DNA from: Caldithrix sp964598255
Lineage (GTDB): Bacteria > Calditrichota > Calditrichia > Calditrichales > Calditrichaceae
DNA length: 64,000 bases
Reading direction: 5' to 3'
NCBI GenBank assembly: GCA_964598255.1
Contig: CAZRBA010000105.1
Coordinates: forward strand, 1 to 64,000
A program made the position numbers and the translations under genes. The notes below the pieces were generated by a model that saw only the letters and a program-made list of their open reading frames with translations, had not been told where the DNA came from and made no database searches. Shown here in pieces: positions 17,887 through 26,994 of the stretch; within the stretch, counting starts at the first letter, position 1; every line of letters starts with the position of its first letter.

Positions 17887-19947
17887 TCAGGGCATCCGGC
17901 AAGTTAATGTAAGCACCTGTTTCTTCCTTAACATACGATTCTGAGGAATACTTTGCCTGTAAATAATACCTGCGGGACTTCCCACAATTTTGATATCTAA
18001 TTTCGACAAATCGAGTTTGCTCAACGCCTCACGCACAGTAAGTCCGGTCAGACGGGGCATTTTCTTACCCAGTAATTGTCGATCACCCAATTCCAAAATC
18101 AAAACCCCGTCTTCTTTGTGGGTTCTTACAACATAGGCCCCTTTGCCCTCAAATTCATATTCCACATTTTTAGCTTTCAAAAATTGTAATGCTTCGTTTT
18201 TGGCAAAACCCTTTAAGTCCGGTAATTCCTTAGCCTTTTGCACAAACAATTCTTCTCGCTTTGCCTCCTCGGGCAATGCATCCGGCTCTTCCGAAACATC
18301 CAAATTTAAAATTCGAGTCATTATTTGCTTAAAAATCGGGGCAGCAACCTGCCCGCCGTAAAAATGCGTTTTGGGGCCGTCTACAACAACCGCACACACA
18401 TAACGCGGTTCATCCAAAGGCGCAATACCCACAAATGAAGCAATGTATTTGCGAGCATAATACCCACCACCCGGCTTCGTTTTTCTGGCCGTACCCGTTT
18501 TCCCGCCAACCAGCACTCCCTTAATCCGCGCTTTTTTGCCCGTACCTTCTTCAACCACGGCACGCAAAAAATCCTTAATAATTCGACTCACACGTTGTGA
18601 AATAACATGACGGATTAACGTAGGTTCATGCTCTTCCCACACATGCCCGTTAGGCTCTACTATCTTCCAAACCACATAAGGTTTGTAAAGGTTTCCGCCA
18701 TTAACCAGCGCCGCATAGGCCGAAGCCAACTGCAAAGCCGTAACCCCGATTCCGTAGCCAATGGAAATCGAAGCCTTTTTAATACCGGACCAAGTTGAAG
18801 GTTGATCCAAAAAGCCGCTGGCTTCTCCTTCCAACTCAATTCCCGTTTGGGTACCAAAACCGAAACTTTTCAAATAACGGAATAACGTATTGGCCGGTAA
18901 ATTTTGGGTTAATTTAATCATACCGATATTGGAAGAGTGGGCAACCACCTCCTTAAAAGTCAAAGTTCCGTGTGGCCTGGAATCTGTAAACACCTTGTTA
19001 TAAACCGCATATCGCCCCAAATTACAATAAACACGATCGGAAGGCCGTTTAAGCCCTTTTTCCAGCAGCGTGGCCGCTACAACCCCTTTGATGGTAGAAC
19101 CCGGCTCAAAAACATCGGTAATGGTTCGATTCTTCATCGTATAAGCCGGATATAGCTGCGGATTGTTAGGATCGAACGAGGGATAATTGGCCATAGCCAA
19201 TACGCGCCCGTTATTCGGATCGAGCACTACACACATTCCCGAATCCGCCTTGCTGGCCCGCACGCCTTCGCCTAATGCTTGCTCCACAACGGTCTGAATA
19301 TTTTTATCGATGGTCAAATAAATATTCTTGCCGTCCCGCGGGGCTTGAATAGGATAGTTGGCATTGTAAAACAACTTTCCTCCGGGTGCATATTGCAATA
19401 CGGCAGAACCGTTGACTCCTTGCAACAAATCGTTGTATTCACCCTCAAGCCCGCTTAACCCTCTCCCGTCAGGATCGGTAAATCCGATGAGCTGGGCCGC
19501 ATTCTTTCCGTAAAAATAATTGCGCCGAAAAACCGGAATTTTTATGATGCCGCTGTCTTTCAGTTGCTCGATTTGCCGAAGTTGCTCCGAATCGGCTCCT
19601 CTTTTTAAATAAACAAACCGGCTGTTGCCGGAAAGTTTTTTGGAATAATATGCAATCGGTTTATGGAAAAGTTTGGCACATAGTCGGCTTAGCCGATCTT
19701 TATTGCGTACCAGCTTTGGATCGGCCGCAATGTCATAATTAATCGCATTGGTAACCAATCGATTACCCAACCGATCGTAAATAATTCCCCTTTGAGCATG
19801 GAGCACCACCTTCCGAAAAAACTGTCGTTTGGCCAGCTTGTCAAAATAACCGTGCCGCATTACCTGCAAATGGAAAAGATTAACCTCCAATGCCCCCCAA
19901 AAAAGAACAATACCCACCAACAAAATAAATAACCGGGATTTTTTCAT
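17887..19947 (-). CDS. ftsI: Septal peptidoglycan transpeptidase FtsI (PBP3) with two PASTA domains
   Basis: FtsI cross-links septal peptidoglycan alongside FtsW. The 686-residue class B PBP has an N-terminal transmembrane anchor (about 5-25) and a dimerisation domain beginning with QRGIIYDRLGNRL. The transpeptidase domain carries all three motifs: STIK (catalytic Ser), SSN in VAHSSNIGMIK, and KTG in GGKTGTARK. Two C-terminal PASTA-like repeats follow (about 565-620 and 625-684), as in SpoVD and PBP2x; these can bind peptidoglycan. PASTA domains are absent from proteobacterial FtsI but common elsewhere. It is placed 20 bp after ftsL. Confidence 0.96.
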   Translation of the reverse strand: MKKSRLFILLVGIVLFWGALEVNLFHLQVMRHGYFDKLAKRQFFRKVVLHAQRGIIYDRLGNRLVTNAINYDIAADPKLVRNKDRLSRLCAKLFHKPIAYYSKKLSGNSRFVYLKRGADSEQLRQIEQLKDSGIIKIPVFRRNYFYGKNAAQLIGFTDPDGRGLSGLEGEYNDLLQGVNGSAVLQYAPGGKLFYNANYPIQAPRDGKNIYLTIDKNIQTVVEQALGEGVRASKADSGMCVVLDPNNGRVLAMANYPSFDPNNPQLYPAYTMKNRTITDVFEPGSTIKGVVAATLLEKGLKRPSDRVYCNLGRYAVYNKVFTDSRPHGTLTFKEVVAHSSNIGMIKLTQNLPANTLFRYLKSFGFGTQTGIELEGEASGFLDQPSTWSGIKKASISIGYGIGVTALQLASAYAALVNGGNLYKPYVVWKIVEPNGHVWEEHEPTLIRHVISQRVSRIIKDFLRAVVEEGTGKKARIKGVLVGGKTGTARKTKPGGGYYARKYIASFVGIAPLDEPRYVCAVVVDGPKTHFYGGQVAAPIFKQIMTRILNLDVSEEPDALPEEAKREELFVQKAKELPDLKGFAKNEALQFLKAKNVEYEFEGKGAYVVRTHKEDGVLILELGDRQLLGKKMPRLTGLTVREALSKLDLSKLDIKIVGSPAGIIYRQSIPQNRMLRKKQVLTLTCRMP

Positions 19948-19967
19948 ACCCTTTTCCGTCCGACCTT

Positions 19968-20345
19968 CTATTTAATTCCGGCCAAAGAATAGGTTTTAAT
20001 GCGTTTACTACGACGCGCAGCAAACTCCTTTTTATACTCATCCAATTTGCCGAATTGATCCAAACGAATTACCCGTACCGTCTCGGGATCATTAACTAAC
20101 GATAACTTTTGTTGCGCTATCTGTGTAATGCGGTCGATATTTTGCAACCGTTTAACCTCGGCACGCATCTTTTCGCGCTCGCTTAACAATTGGTTTCTTT
20201 GAACTTCCAAAGTGTGAATATCCTTATTTAGCAAATCTACCTGAAAATGAATGTACAGTTTTAAACTAAGTAACATTACAACCCCAAATAACAGCGCAAA
20301 CCGTAAAAACCACTGACGCGCCTTGCCTTTGTTCTTTCTACTCAT
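19968..20345 (-). CDS. ftsL: FtsL-like cell division protein
   Basis: A small bitopic protein of 125 residues: basic N-terminus (MSRKNKGKARQW), one transmembrane helix (about 12-32), then a coiled coil (about 36-72) with LLNKDIHTLEVQRNQLLSER. The later DRITQIAQQKLSLV resembles the short conserved stretch of FtsL/DivIC-type proteins. FtsL bridges FtsQ-FtsB to FtsWI. Sequence conservation in this family is low, so the call depends on topology and on position between rsmH and ftsI. Its ATG overlaps the rsmH stop as ATGA. Confidence 0.88.
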   Translation of the reverse strand: MSRKNKGKARQWFLRFALLFGVVMLLSLKLYIHFQVDLLNKDIHTLEVQRNQLLSEREKMRAEVKRLQNIDRITQIAQQKLSLVNDPETVRVIRLDQFGKLDEYKKEFAARRSKRIKTYSLAGIK

Positions 20346-21286
20346 AATTTTTCTCCTACTCTCATTTTTGCACTCCTTGCTCTCGGGTTTTCCCGAATCT
20401 CCTTTTCACCGGGAACGATCAAATAAGGTCGAACCCGTTTCATCGTAGGAACTTTTCCACATTGACAAACCGGCAATTCCGGCGGACATTCACAGGGATT
20501 TTCCTGCTTGCGTAAAAAATTTTTCACAATTCGATCTTCTAAAGAATGGTAACTGATCACCACCAATCGCCCGCCAGGCTTCAGCAACTCCGGCGTTTTT
20601 TCCAACCCTGCTTTTAACTGCTCCAACTCGCCGTTTACCTCGATGCGCAAAGCCTGAAAAATACGCGAATACGATTTTTTAACATGCTTCCGCCCCACAC
20701 AACTGTCGATAATGCGAACCAAATCGTCGCTAACCGAAAACGGTTGCTCCTCCCGCTGCTTAACAATTCGCCGTGCAATACAAACCGCTCGCCGCTCTTC
20801 TCCGTATTCCCTAAAAATACGCAGCAAGTCTCGGTAATCATACCTATTAAGGATATCCGCAGCCGTCTGAATTTGCTCGGTCGTATTCATGCGCATATCG
20901 AGTCGCACCCCAGAACGAAAAGTGAAGCCGCGCTCGCTTTCATCCACCTGATGACTGGAAATCCCCAAATCCAGCAAAATTCCATCCGCCTTTTCCACCC
21001 CAAAACGAATCAGCGCCAAATCCATTTGCGCAAACGTTCCGTGATAAAAACGTACATTGGGAAACCCGGCCAACCGTTTCCGAGCATATTCAATAGCTTG
21101 CAAATCGCGATCGACTCCAATAAAAAGCGCTTTGGAGGCCAAACGCCCGAGAATTTGCTCGGCATGTCCGCCGCCTCCCAAGGTCCCGTCCAAATAAACG
21201 CCCTCGGGATTTACAATCAGAGCCCGACACACTTCGTCGGCCAGTACCGGAATATGATATGCCGTTTTATCATTCACCGTTGTCAA
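20342..21286 (-). CDS. rsmH: 16S rRNA (cytosine1402-N4)-methyltransferase
   Basis: RsmH (MraW) methylates N4 of C1402 in 16S rRNA. The 314-residue protein has YHIPVLADEVC near the start, the SAM motif YLDGTLGGGGHAEQIL, GILLDLGISSHQVDESERGF, and VVISYHSLEDRIVKNF, all diagnostic. The start is ambiguous: a TTG at 21286 or a GTG at 21277, both weakly supported by Shine-Dalgarno sequence and both overlapping the end of mraZ, so translational coupling is likely. Confidence 0.96.
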   Translation of the reverse strand: MTTVNDKTAYHIPVLADEVCRALIVNPEGVYLDGTLGGGGHAEQILGRLASKALFIGVDRDLQAIEYARKRLAGFPNVRFYHGTFAQMDLALIRFGVEKADGILLDLGISSHQVDESERGFTFRSGVRLDMRMNTTEQIQTAADILNRYDYRDLLRIFREYGEERRAVCIARRIVKQREEQPFSVSDDLVRIIDSCVGRKHVKKSYSRIFQALRIEVNGELEQLKAGLEKTPELLKPGGRLVVISYHSLEDRIVKNFLRKQENPCECPPELPVCQCGKVPTMKRVRPYLIVPGEKEIRENPRARSAKMRVGEKL

Positions 21287-21749
21287 AAAACATGTCTCTA
21301 AATTCTATTTGTTCCGCCAATTCCGTCAAGTTCAAATGATCATCCCGATGCAAATAATCTTCATAAACTTCGGGATTCCAAATTTCGAACTTGGTTAAAG
21401 AACCTATCAACAACAGATCCTTTTTTATTTTCCCCAACTTGAGGATGCGTTCGGGAATCATAATTCTTCCCTGGCTATCCATCGTGGCCGTATGAGCAAC
21501 ACCGACAAACAAACGGATAAAATCGCGTGTCTTCTTTTCAAGAGGATTTAAGGTGCGCAGTTTTTTGGTAAGTCGTTGCCATTCATTTAAAGGGTAGGCA
21601 TAAATATTCTCCATCTCAAAGCCGCGGGTAAACACAATTGTATTTTCGGCTTCGGGAACAAATACCTTACGAATTCCGGAAGGAATACTAACGCGATTTT
21701 TACTATCCAATGTGCAGTAAAACTCACCTGCAAATTCGGTTATTGCCAT
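21270..21749 (-). CDS. mraZ: Transcriptional regulator MraZ
   Basis: MraZ is the conserved first gene of dcw clusters and a DNA-binding repressor of its own operon in the bacteria where it was studied. The 159-residue protein has two SpoVT/AbrB-like (MraZ) repeats: FAGEFYCTLDSKNRVSIPS with a DxKxR core, and HTATMDSQGRIMIPERI with a DxQxR core. The ATG at 21749 directly follows a leader carrying five phased boxes (21770-21814), which suit a ring-shaped MraZ oligomer reading a repeated operator. It overlaps rsmH by 17 bp. Confidence 0.96.
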   Translation of the reverse strand: MAITEFAGEFYCTLDSKNRVSIPSGIRKVFVPEAENTIVFTRGFEMENIYAYPLNEWQRLTKKLRTLNPLEKKTRDFIRLFVGVAHTATMDSQGRIMIPERILKLGKIKKDLLLIGSLTKFEIWNPEVYEDYLHRDDHLNLTELAEQIEFRDMFFDNGE

Positions 21750-21769
21750 GGCCCATCCAAAAGAGTTTA

Positions 21770-21814
21770 GGGAATTTATTCCACTTTAAGGAATTTTATG
21801 GAATTTTCTTCCAC
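21770..21814 (-). promoter_or_regulatory. Predicted MraZ operator: five 5-bp boxes in exact 10-bp phase
   Basis: On the plus strand the boxes are GGGAA (21770), TCCAC (21780), GGAAT (21790), GGAAT (21800) and TCCAC (21810), each separated by exactly 5 bp of A/T-rich spacer. Read on either strand every box is a GGA-type pentamer (GTGGA, GGAAT or GGGAA). Known MraZ operators are repeats of a G-rich pentamer (TGGGN in E. coli) spaced by 5 bp. The array sits just downstream of the predicted -10 box, where a bound repressor would block transcription. Confidence 0.7.
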
Positions 21815-21815
21815 A

Positions 21816-21844
21816 ATGATAACATAATTTCGGTCAAAATGCAA
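21816..21844 (-). promoter_or_regulatory. Predicted promoter of the dcw operon
   Basis: On the minus strand TTGCAT (21844-21839), a 17-bp spacer and TATCAT (21821-21816) are followed directly by the MraZ-type boxes. The expected start point falls inside the first boxes, about 60 bp upstream of the mraZ ATG. Confidence 0.5.
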
Positions 21845-22366
21845 AAATATTTAGCGTTTTTTTCGATGTTTTTTTATTTTTACGGACAAGCTGAAAGGCA
21901 TTCGTAAGTTTAATAAAACCAAGCGAACAATGCGAATCGAATTTTAAGCTTTTTTAGCCTGGTTCTGTTTGCGGTCGGTAAAAATTAGCAGTGCTTATCT
22001 TTCGTCTTACCGAAACAACAAACTTGTGCGTTTAACGAACCGAAAATTAGAAATCGAACCGTCGATAAAAACAGATAAACGTTATCTGCATTTTTTACCG
22101 AATTATCTCTAAATTCCATACGCTGTTTTTCAAATTTTGTATTTTTTTAACCGTAAATTTATCTGCATTCGTCCAACGAAATCCCCGTATTATTTAACAC
22201 ACTGTTCTTCCTAATGTTACCATAATTCTTTCCACCTTCCTTTTTATTTTAATCTGAATAAATAAAGAAATTTTTTTTTAGCCATTTCCTTTGTAAATTA
22301 ACCACTTAAAGCAATGCTCTTTTAACAAAAACACCCTGAAAATCAAATTGAGAAAGGATAAAACCA
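21845..22366. other. Non-coding spacer between divergent mraZ and gdhA
   Basis: No gene is supported in about 520 bp. The stretch is AT-rich with several T-runs. It must hold the gdhA promoter, but I could not find a convincing hexamer pair there. The gdhA ribosome binding site AAAGGA lies at its right end. I see no hairpin with a T-tail. Confidence 0.5.
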
Positions 22367-23653
22367 ATGTCAGAGAAATCCTTCAATGCCTTCGAAATGG
22401 CACAAAAGCAATTTGACAAAGTAGCCGATATGATCGGCTTGGACCAAGCAACACGCGATTTACTGCGTAATCCTTTACGAGAATATCATTTTAGCATCCC
22501 CGTTCGTATGGATGATGGCAGCGTAAAAATTTTTCGCGGTTTTCGTGTACAGCATAACGACGCCCGCGGTCCGGCCAAGGGCGGCATTCGTTTTCATCCA
22601 CAGGAAACCATCGATACCGTACGTGCCCTTTCTATGTGGATGACTTGGAAAACAGCCGTAGCCGACCTGCCTTTGGGCGGCGGTAAAGGCGGTGTTGTTT
22701 GCGACCCGCATAATTTAAGTGCCCGCGAACAGGAACAAATTGCCCGCGGCTGGATTCGACAAATTTACAAAAACGTTGGCCCCCACGCCGATGTACCGGC
22801 TCCGGACGTGATGACCAACGCCCAACACATGTTATGGATTTTAGACGAATACGAAACATTAACGGGCGGACATTTTCCAGGATTTATCACCGGAAAGCCG
22901 GTGGGCATGGGCGGTTCTTTAGGACGCACAGAAGCCACAGGTTACGGTGTTATTTTTACGGTACGTGAAGCCATGAAGCATCTGAAAATGGATATTACCA
23001 AAACCACCGCCAGCGTACAGGGTTTTGGCAATGTGGCCCAATATGCTATCGATAAGTTCACCCAATTGGGCGGTAAAGTAATTTGTGTCTCTTCATGGGA
23101 TCAAAACGACCAAACATCGTATGCCTTCCGTAAAAACGAGGGCGTTAAACTGGAAGAACTACGCGCCATTACCGATCGTTTTGGCGGAATCGACAAAAGC
23201 AAAGCTCAAAATTTGGGTTACGAGGTTCTACCCGGAGAGGCATGGCTCGAGCAAGATGTCGATCTTTTACTGCCATGTGCGCTGGAAAATCAAATTACGG
23301 CAGACAATGTGGATAAAATTAGCAAACGCGTTAAACTAATTGCCGAAGGCGCAAACGGCCCCACCACACCGGAAGCCGACGCCGTTCTTGAACAACACGG
23401 CGTTTATGTAATTCCCGATTTTCTGGCAAATGCCGGTGGGGTAACATGCAGCTATTTCGAGCAGGTTCAAAGCAATATGAATTTTTACTGGACCAAAGAG
23501 GAAGTTCTGAAGCGTCTTGATGACAAGATGACCTCCGCATTTTGGTCGGTGGCTAATTTGGCGGACAACCGAAAACTTTACATGCGCGATGCAGCTTACA
23601 TTATTGCCATCGAACGCGTGGCCCAAGCCTGTCGTGACCGTGGTTGGGTGTAA
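22367..23653 (+). CDS. gdhA: Glutamate dehydrogenase (Glu/Leu/Phe/Val dehydrogenase family)
   Basis: The enzyme interconverts glutamate and 2-oxoglutarate plus ammonium with NAD(P). The 428-residue protein has RVQHNDARGPAKGGIRFHP, the catalytic-lysine segment ADLPLGGGKGGVVCDP, PAPDVMT, then the Rossmann domain with ASVQGFGNVAQYA, and ALENQITADNV and AEGANGPTTPEAD. The length matches the hexameric class of about 420 residues found in many bacteria and archaea. Coenzyme preference cannot be read safely. It has a good AAAGGA site and a terminator at 23689, so it is probably monocistronic. Confidence 0.96.
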   Translation: MSEKSFNAFEMAQKQFDKVADMIGLDQATRDLLRNPLREYHFSIPVRMDDGSVKIFRGFRVQHNDARGPAKGGIRFHPQETIDTVRALSMWMTWKTAVADLPLGGGKGGVVCDPHNLSAREQEQIARGWIRQIYKNVGPHADVPAPDVMTNAQHMLWILDEYETLTGGHFPGFITGKPVGMGGSLGRTEATGYGVIFTVREAMKHLKMDITKTTASVQGFGNVAQYAIDKFTQLGGKVICVSSWDQNDQTSYAFRKNEGVKLEELRAITDRFGGIDKSKAQNLGYEVLPGEAWLEQDVDLLLPCALENQITADNVDKISKRVKLIAEGANGPTTPEADAVLEQHGVYVIPDFLANAGGVTCSYFEQVQSNMNFYWTKEEVLKRLDDKMTSAFWSVANLADNRKLYMRDAAYIIAIERVAQACRDRGWV

Positions 23654-23688
23654 TCTTTCTCTTGCATTCATCTAATCCCGCATTTTAT

Positions 23689-23718
23689 ATCCGGTGGCAA
23701 TTCGCCGCCGGATTTCTT
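23689..23718 (+). terminator. Rho-independent terminator after gdhA
   Basis: ATCCGGTGGC pairs with GCCGCCGGAT (one T:G wobble) around a 5-nt loop, followed by TTCTT, 35 bp after the stop codon. Confidence 0.75.
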
Positions 23719-23770
23719 ATCTTTGACTTCATACGATAAACACAAATAAACATCAAACAGGTTCGATAAA

Positions 23771-26700
23771 ATGGATCATCAAATGCATAAAAAAGCCCAT
23801 CCGGAAAGCCTGGATAAACTCATCGACACGCTCGAAGAACGCGTTCGTGAGCTGAATGTTCTTTATGAAATAGAAGAGCTATTGCACAATCAGGAATTAA
23901 CTTTAGACGATATTTTTAAACGTATTGTAAACTTATTACCTACGGCATTTCAATTTCCTGAAATTTGCAAAGTTAAAATAACCTATCAAAAAAAAGAATT
24001 CACCTCGCAAAATTATAAGGATTCGCCTTGGGCCCTGACCGCCGATCTTTATTTTCAAGACAAAGTAATCGGTTACATCCGCGTAAGTTACAACGAAGAA
24101 AAACCCATGAACGAGGTAGGGCCTTTTCTGCGCGACGAAAAACAAACGCTAAACACTCTGGCTCAGCGCCTTTCTTACCACATCATGTATTTAAAGCTTA
24201 AACAAATTTTTGACAAATGGGAATCAACCAAGCAGACAATTTCGGGCAAACACTCCGGCGAATGGAAAATAATCCTTGAACTTCTCAAACGCACCGATCC
24301 CGATGTGTACTTGCGTATTAGCCGCAAAATGCTTAATCATTTGGTGTGGAAAGGTATTTCCGAGGCCAATGACTTATTGCAAAAATTTAATCCGTATGCG
24401 GTAAACGAACGGGATGAAAATATTTTGGGCGAAGCCAATGCCCCGCTTAAGAAAAAGAAGGCCACCGATATTAACCGCTTGGCTAACGAAATTTTTGATT
24501 TGGCATCCAAATATTTGACGAGCGGAGAAATTCTGGAAAAAATTCAGCGTTGGATGCAAGAAGACAAAACCAACTTCTTGGTTCGTACCACCTCGGATAA
24601 CAACAGTTCGTTAACCGATATCAACGATGCCTTGCGCCGATACTACCAAATTAACCCGCAGGGGATGCAACTCTCGCCCTCCACGCTAATCGGCGTACGC
24701 GCCTCATTAATTCGTCGTTTTTTTACCGATCAACTGGAGTTTATCAATATTGCCAAAAACTACGTGCGCGTACGTGATTTTTACAAACTTTTGCAACGTA
24801 TGATTTTCCCCATTGGCAGCCACGGAAAATTAGGCGGAAAAAGCGCCGGGGTTTTTCTGGCCTACCATGTATTGCAATCCATCGAAGATTCGCAAGATCT
24901 TTTAGCATCCATTAAAACCCCAAAAACATGGCACATCACTTCGGACGCCATGATTTATTTTATGCACTACAACAACCTGGATGAAATGCTGGAACAAAAA
25001 TACAAACCCATTAACGAGGTGCGCAAAGAATATCCCCATGTAGTGCAATTATTCAAAAACTCCTACTTTCCGCCGGAAATCGTCAAAGGCATTGCCATGG
25101 CTCTGGATGACTTTGGCGAACGCCCGTTAATCGTGCGTAGTTCTAGTTTGTTGGAAGACCGTCTGGGGTCGGCTTTCTCCGGAAAATACAAAAGCTTATT
25201 CATCGCCAATCAAGGCAGCAAGGCAGAACGTTTGGAAGCACTTTGCGATGCCATTGCCGAAGTATATGCATCGACCATCGGGCCCGATCCCATTGAATAT
25301 CGCGCCGAACGGGGCTTGCTCGATTTCCATGAAGAAATGGGTATCATGATTCAGGAAGTAGTGGGTCAGAAAGTGGGGCCCTATTTTCTTCCCGCTTTTG
25401 CCGGAGTAGCTTTTAGCAATAACGAGTTTCGCTGGTCGCCACGCATTCGTCGCGAAGACGGATTGATTCGTTTGGTGCCCGGTCTTGGCACACGGGCCGT
25501 GGATCGCCTAAGTGACGATTACCCCGTGATGATCGCTCCGGGACAACCGCAACTACGGGCCAACATTAATGTTGATGATATTATACGCTATTCTCCGCAA
25601 AAAATCGATGTCATTAATCTTGAAAGCTGTGAATTCGAAACGCTGGAAATCCGTACTTTAATCAAAGAATACGGATATGAATACCCCATGCTCAAAGAAA
25701 TTGTTTCCGTCTTCGACGGTTCTTTGTTGCGGCCGTTGGGATTTAACACCGATTTAAAAAAGGAAGAATTGGTAGTGACGTTTGAAAATCTTTTCAAACA
25801 AACTGATTTCGTTAAACTGGTAAACATTGTTTTAAAAGAATTGCAAAATCGCATTGCCACACCGGTGGATATTGAATTTGCTCATGACGGTCGTGATTTT
25901 TATTTATTGCAATGTCGGCCGCAAAGTTATTCCAAATCTACGGCACCGGCAAAATTCCCCAGCAATATTGCCAAAGAAAACATTATTTTTACGGCCAACA
26001 AATATGTAACCAACGGAACTGTTACCGATATTCAGTTTGTCGTTTACATTGATCCGGAAAAATACAGCCAGATTGACAATGTGGACGACTTAAAGACGAT
26101 CGGGCGGGCTGTTGGCGAAATCAATAAAATTTTACCGCGCAAACGGTTCATTTTAATGGGCCCGGGGCGTTGGGGTAGCCGCGGCGATATTAAACTGGGC
26201 GTCAATGTTACTTATTCCGATATTAATAATACCGCCGTATTAATCGAAATTGCGCGGCGAAAAGGCAATTACGTACCGGATCTTTCATTTGGAACGCATT
26301 TTTTTCAGGATCTGGTAGAATCTGGAATCAAATATTTACCCCTTTATCCCGACGATCCGCAAGTCATCTTTAATGAACGTTTTTTAACCCAATCTCCCAA
26401 TGCTCTCTACGAAATGTTGCCGGCTTTTGGTTTTTTAAGTGATGTAATTCATCTTATCGAAATCCCTAAGGTAGCCAACAATTTGTATTTTCACTTGCTG
26501 ATGAACGGAGATCAGGATAAGGCCATGGGTATTTTAGCGCCTCAGGGCAGCATTCATTCGGAAATTGACGAGCAACGTATGACCTTCGGTGTTTCCTTTG
26601 TCGATCATCGCCAATGGCGCATGCAAATGGCCGAAAAAATCGCTTCCGAGTTAGATGCTGAATATTTTGGGGTAAAAGGCTTGTACATTTTAGGCAGCAC

Positions 26701-26977
26701 CAAAACCGGTACCGCACGGGCTGGCAGCGATATCGATTTATTGGTACATTTTACCGGAACTCCCGAACAGCGCAAAGAGTTAGAACGATGGTTTGAAGGC
26801 TGGAGCCTATGTCTGGACGAAATTAACTACATGCGTACCGGTTTTAAGACAGGCAAATTACTGGATATTCACTTTATCACCGACGAAGAACTATCCGAGG
26901 AAATTCTGGCCGAAAAATACAATATTATCGGCAGAGAAGGCATCGAGCGTTTATTACTTAAACAAGATTTGAATTAA
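23771..26977 (+). CDS. GAF-like / PEP-synthase-type ATP-binding / nucleotidyltransferase fusion protein
   Basis: A 1068-residue cytoplasmic protein of unknown function. Residues about 13-145 begin with a coiled coil (LEERVRELNVLYEIEELLH) and look like a GAF domain. Residues about 346-717 match the ATP-grasp N-terminal domain of PEP synthase/PPDK: GKLGGKSAGVFLA, RPLIVRSSSLLEDRLGSAFS, and the closing DIEFAHDGRDFYLLQCRPQS. The phosphohistidine and PEP-binding domains of true dikinases are not recognisable. Residues about 730-930 are unassigned, with a striking FILMGPGRWGSRGDIKLG. Residues about 953-1060 form a small nucleotidyltransferase: GSTKTG then SDIDLLV carries the GS...DxD core (975-989). 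A histidine kinase gene starts 18 bp downstream. The start has no clear Shine-Dalgarno; a weak TTGACT box at 23723 would leave a very short leader. Confidence 0.8.
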   Translation: MDHQMHKKAHPESLDKLIDTLEERVRELNVLYEIEELLHNQELTLDDIFKRIVNLLPTAFQFPEICKVKITYQKKEFTSQNYKDSPWALTADLYFQDKVIGYIRVSYNEEKPMNEVGPFLRDEKQTLNTLAQRLSYHIMYLKLKQIFDKWESTKQTISGKHSGEWKIILELLKRTDPDVYLRISRKMLNHLVWKGISEANDLLQKFNPYAVNERDENILGEANAPLKKKKATDINRLANEIFDLASKYLTSGEILEKIQRWMQEDKTNFLVRTTSDNNSSLTDINDALRRYYQINPQGMQLSPSTLIGVRASLIRRFFTDQLEFINIAKNYVRVRDFYKLLQRMIFPIGSHGKLGGKSAGVFLAYHVLQSIEDSQDLLASIKTPKTWHITSDAMIYFMHYNNLDEMLEQKYKPINEVRKEYPHVVQLFKNSYFPPEIVKGIAMALDDFGERPLIVRSSSLLEDRLGSAFSGKYKSLFIANQGSKAERLEALCDAIAEVYASTIGPDPIEYRAERGLLDFHEEMGIMIQEVVGQKVGPYFLPAFAGVAFSNNEFRWSPRIRREDGLIRLVPGLGTRAVDRLSDDYPVMIAPGQPQLRANINVDDIIRYSPQKIDVINLESCEFETLEIRTLIKEYGYEYPMLKEIVSVFDGSLLRPLGFNTDLKKEELVVTFENLFKQTDFVKLVNIVLKELQNRIATPVDIEFAHDGRDFYLLQCRPQSYSKSTAPAKFPSNIAKENIIFTANKYVTNGTVTDIQFVVYIDPEKYSQIDNVDDLKTIGRAVGEINKILPRKRFILMGPGRWGSRGDIKLGVNVTYSDINNTAVLIEIARRKGNYVPDLSFGTHFFQDLVESGIKYLPLYPDDPQVIFNERFLTQSPNALYEMLPAFGFLSDVIHLIEIPKVANNLYFHLLMNGDQDKAMGILAPQGSIHSEIDEQRMTFGVSFVDHRQWRMQMAEKIASELDAEYFGVKGLYILGSTKTGTARAGSDIDLLVHFTGTPEQRKELERWFEGWSLCLDEINYMRTGFKTGKLLDIHFITDEELSEEILAEKYNIIGREGIERLLLKQDLN

Positions 26978-26994
26978 TCGGGGTGTGCGATTTT

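Noticed and set aside
23771..26977. Plain pyruvate phosphate dikinase or PEP synthase
   Set aside because: Only the ATP-grasp part is recognisable; the phosphohistidine and PEP-binding domains are not seen and a nucleotidyltransferase occupies the C-terminus.
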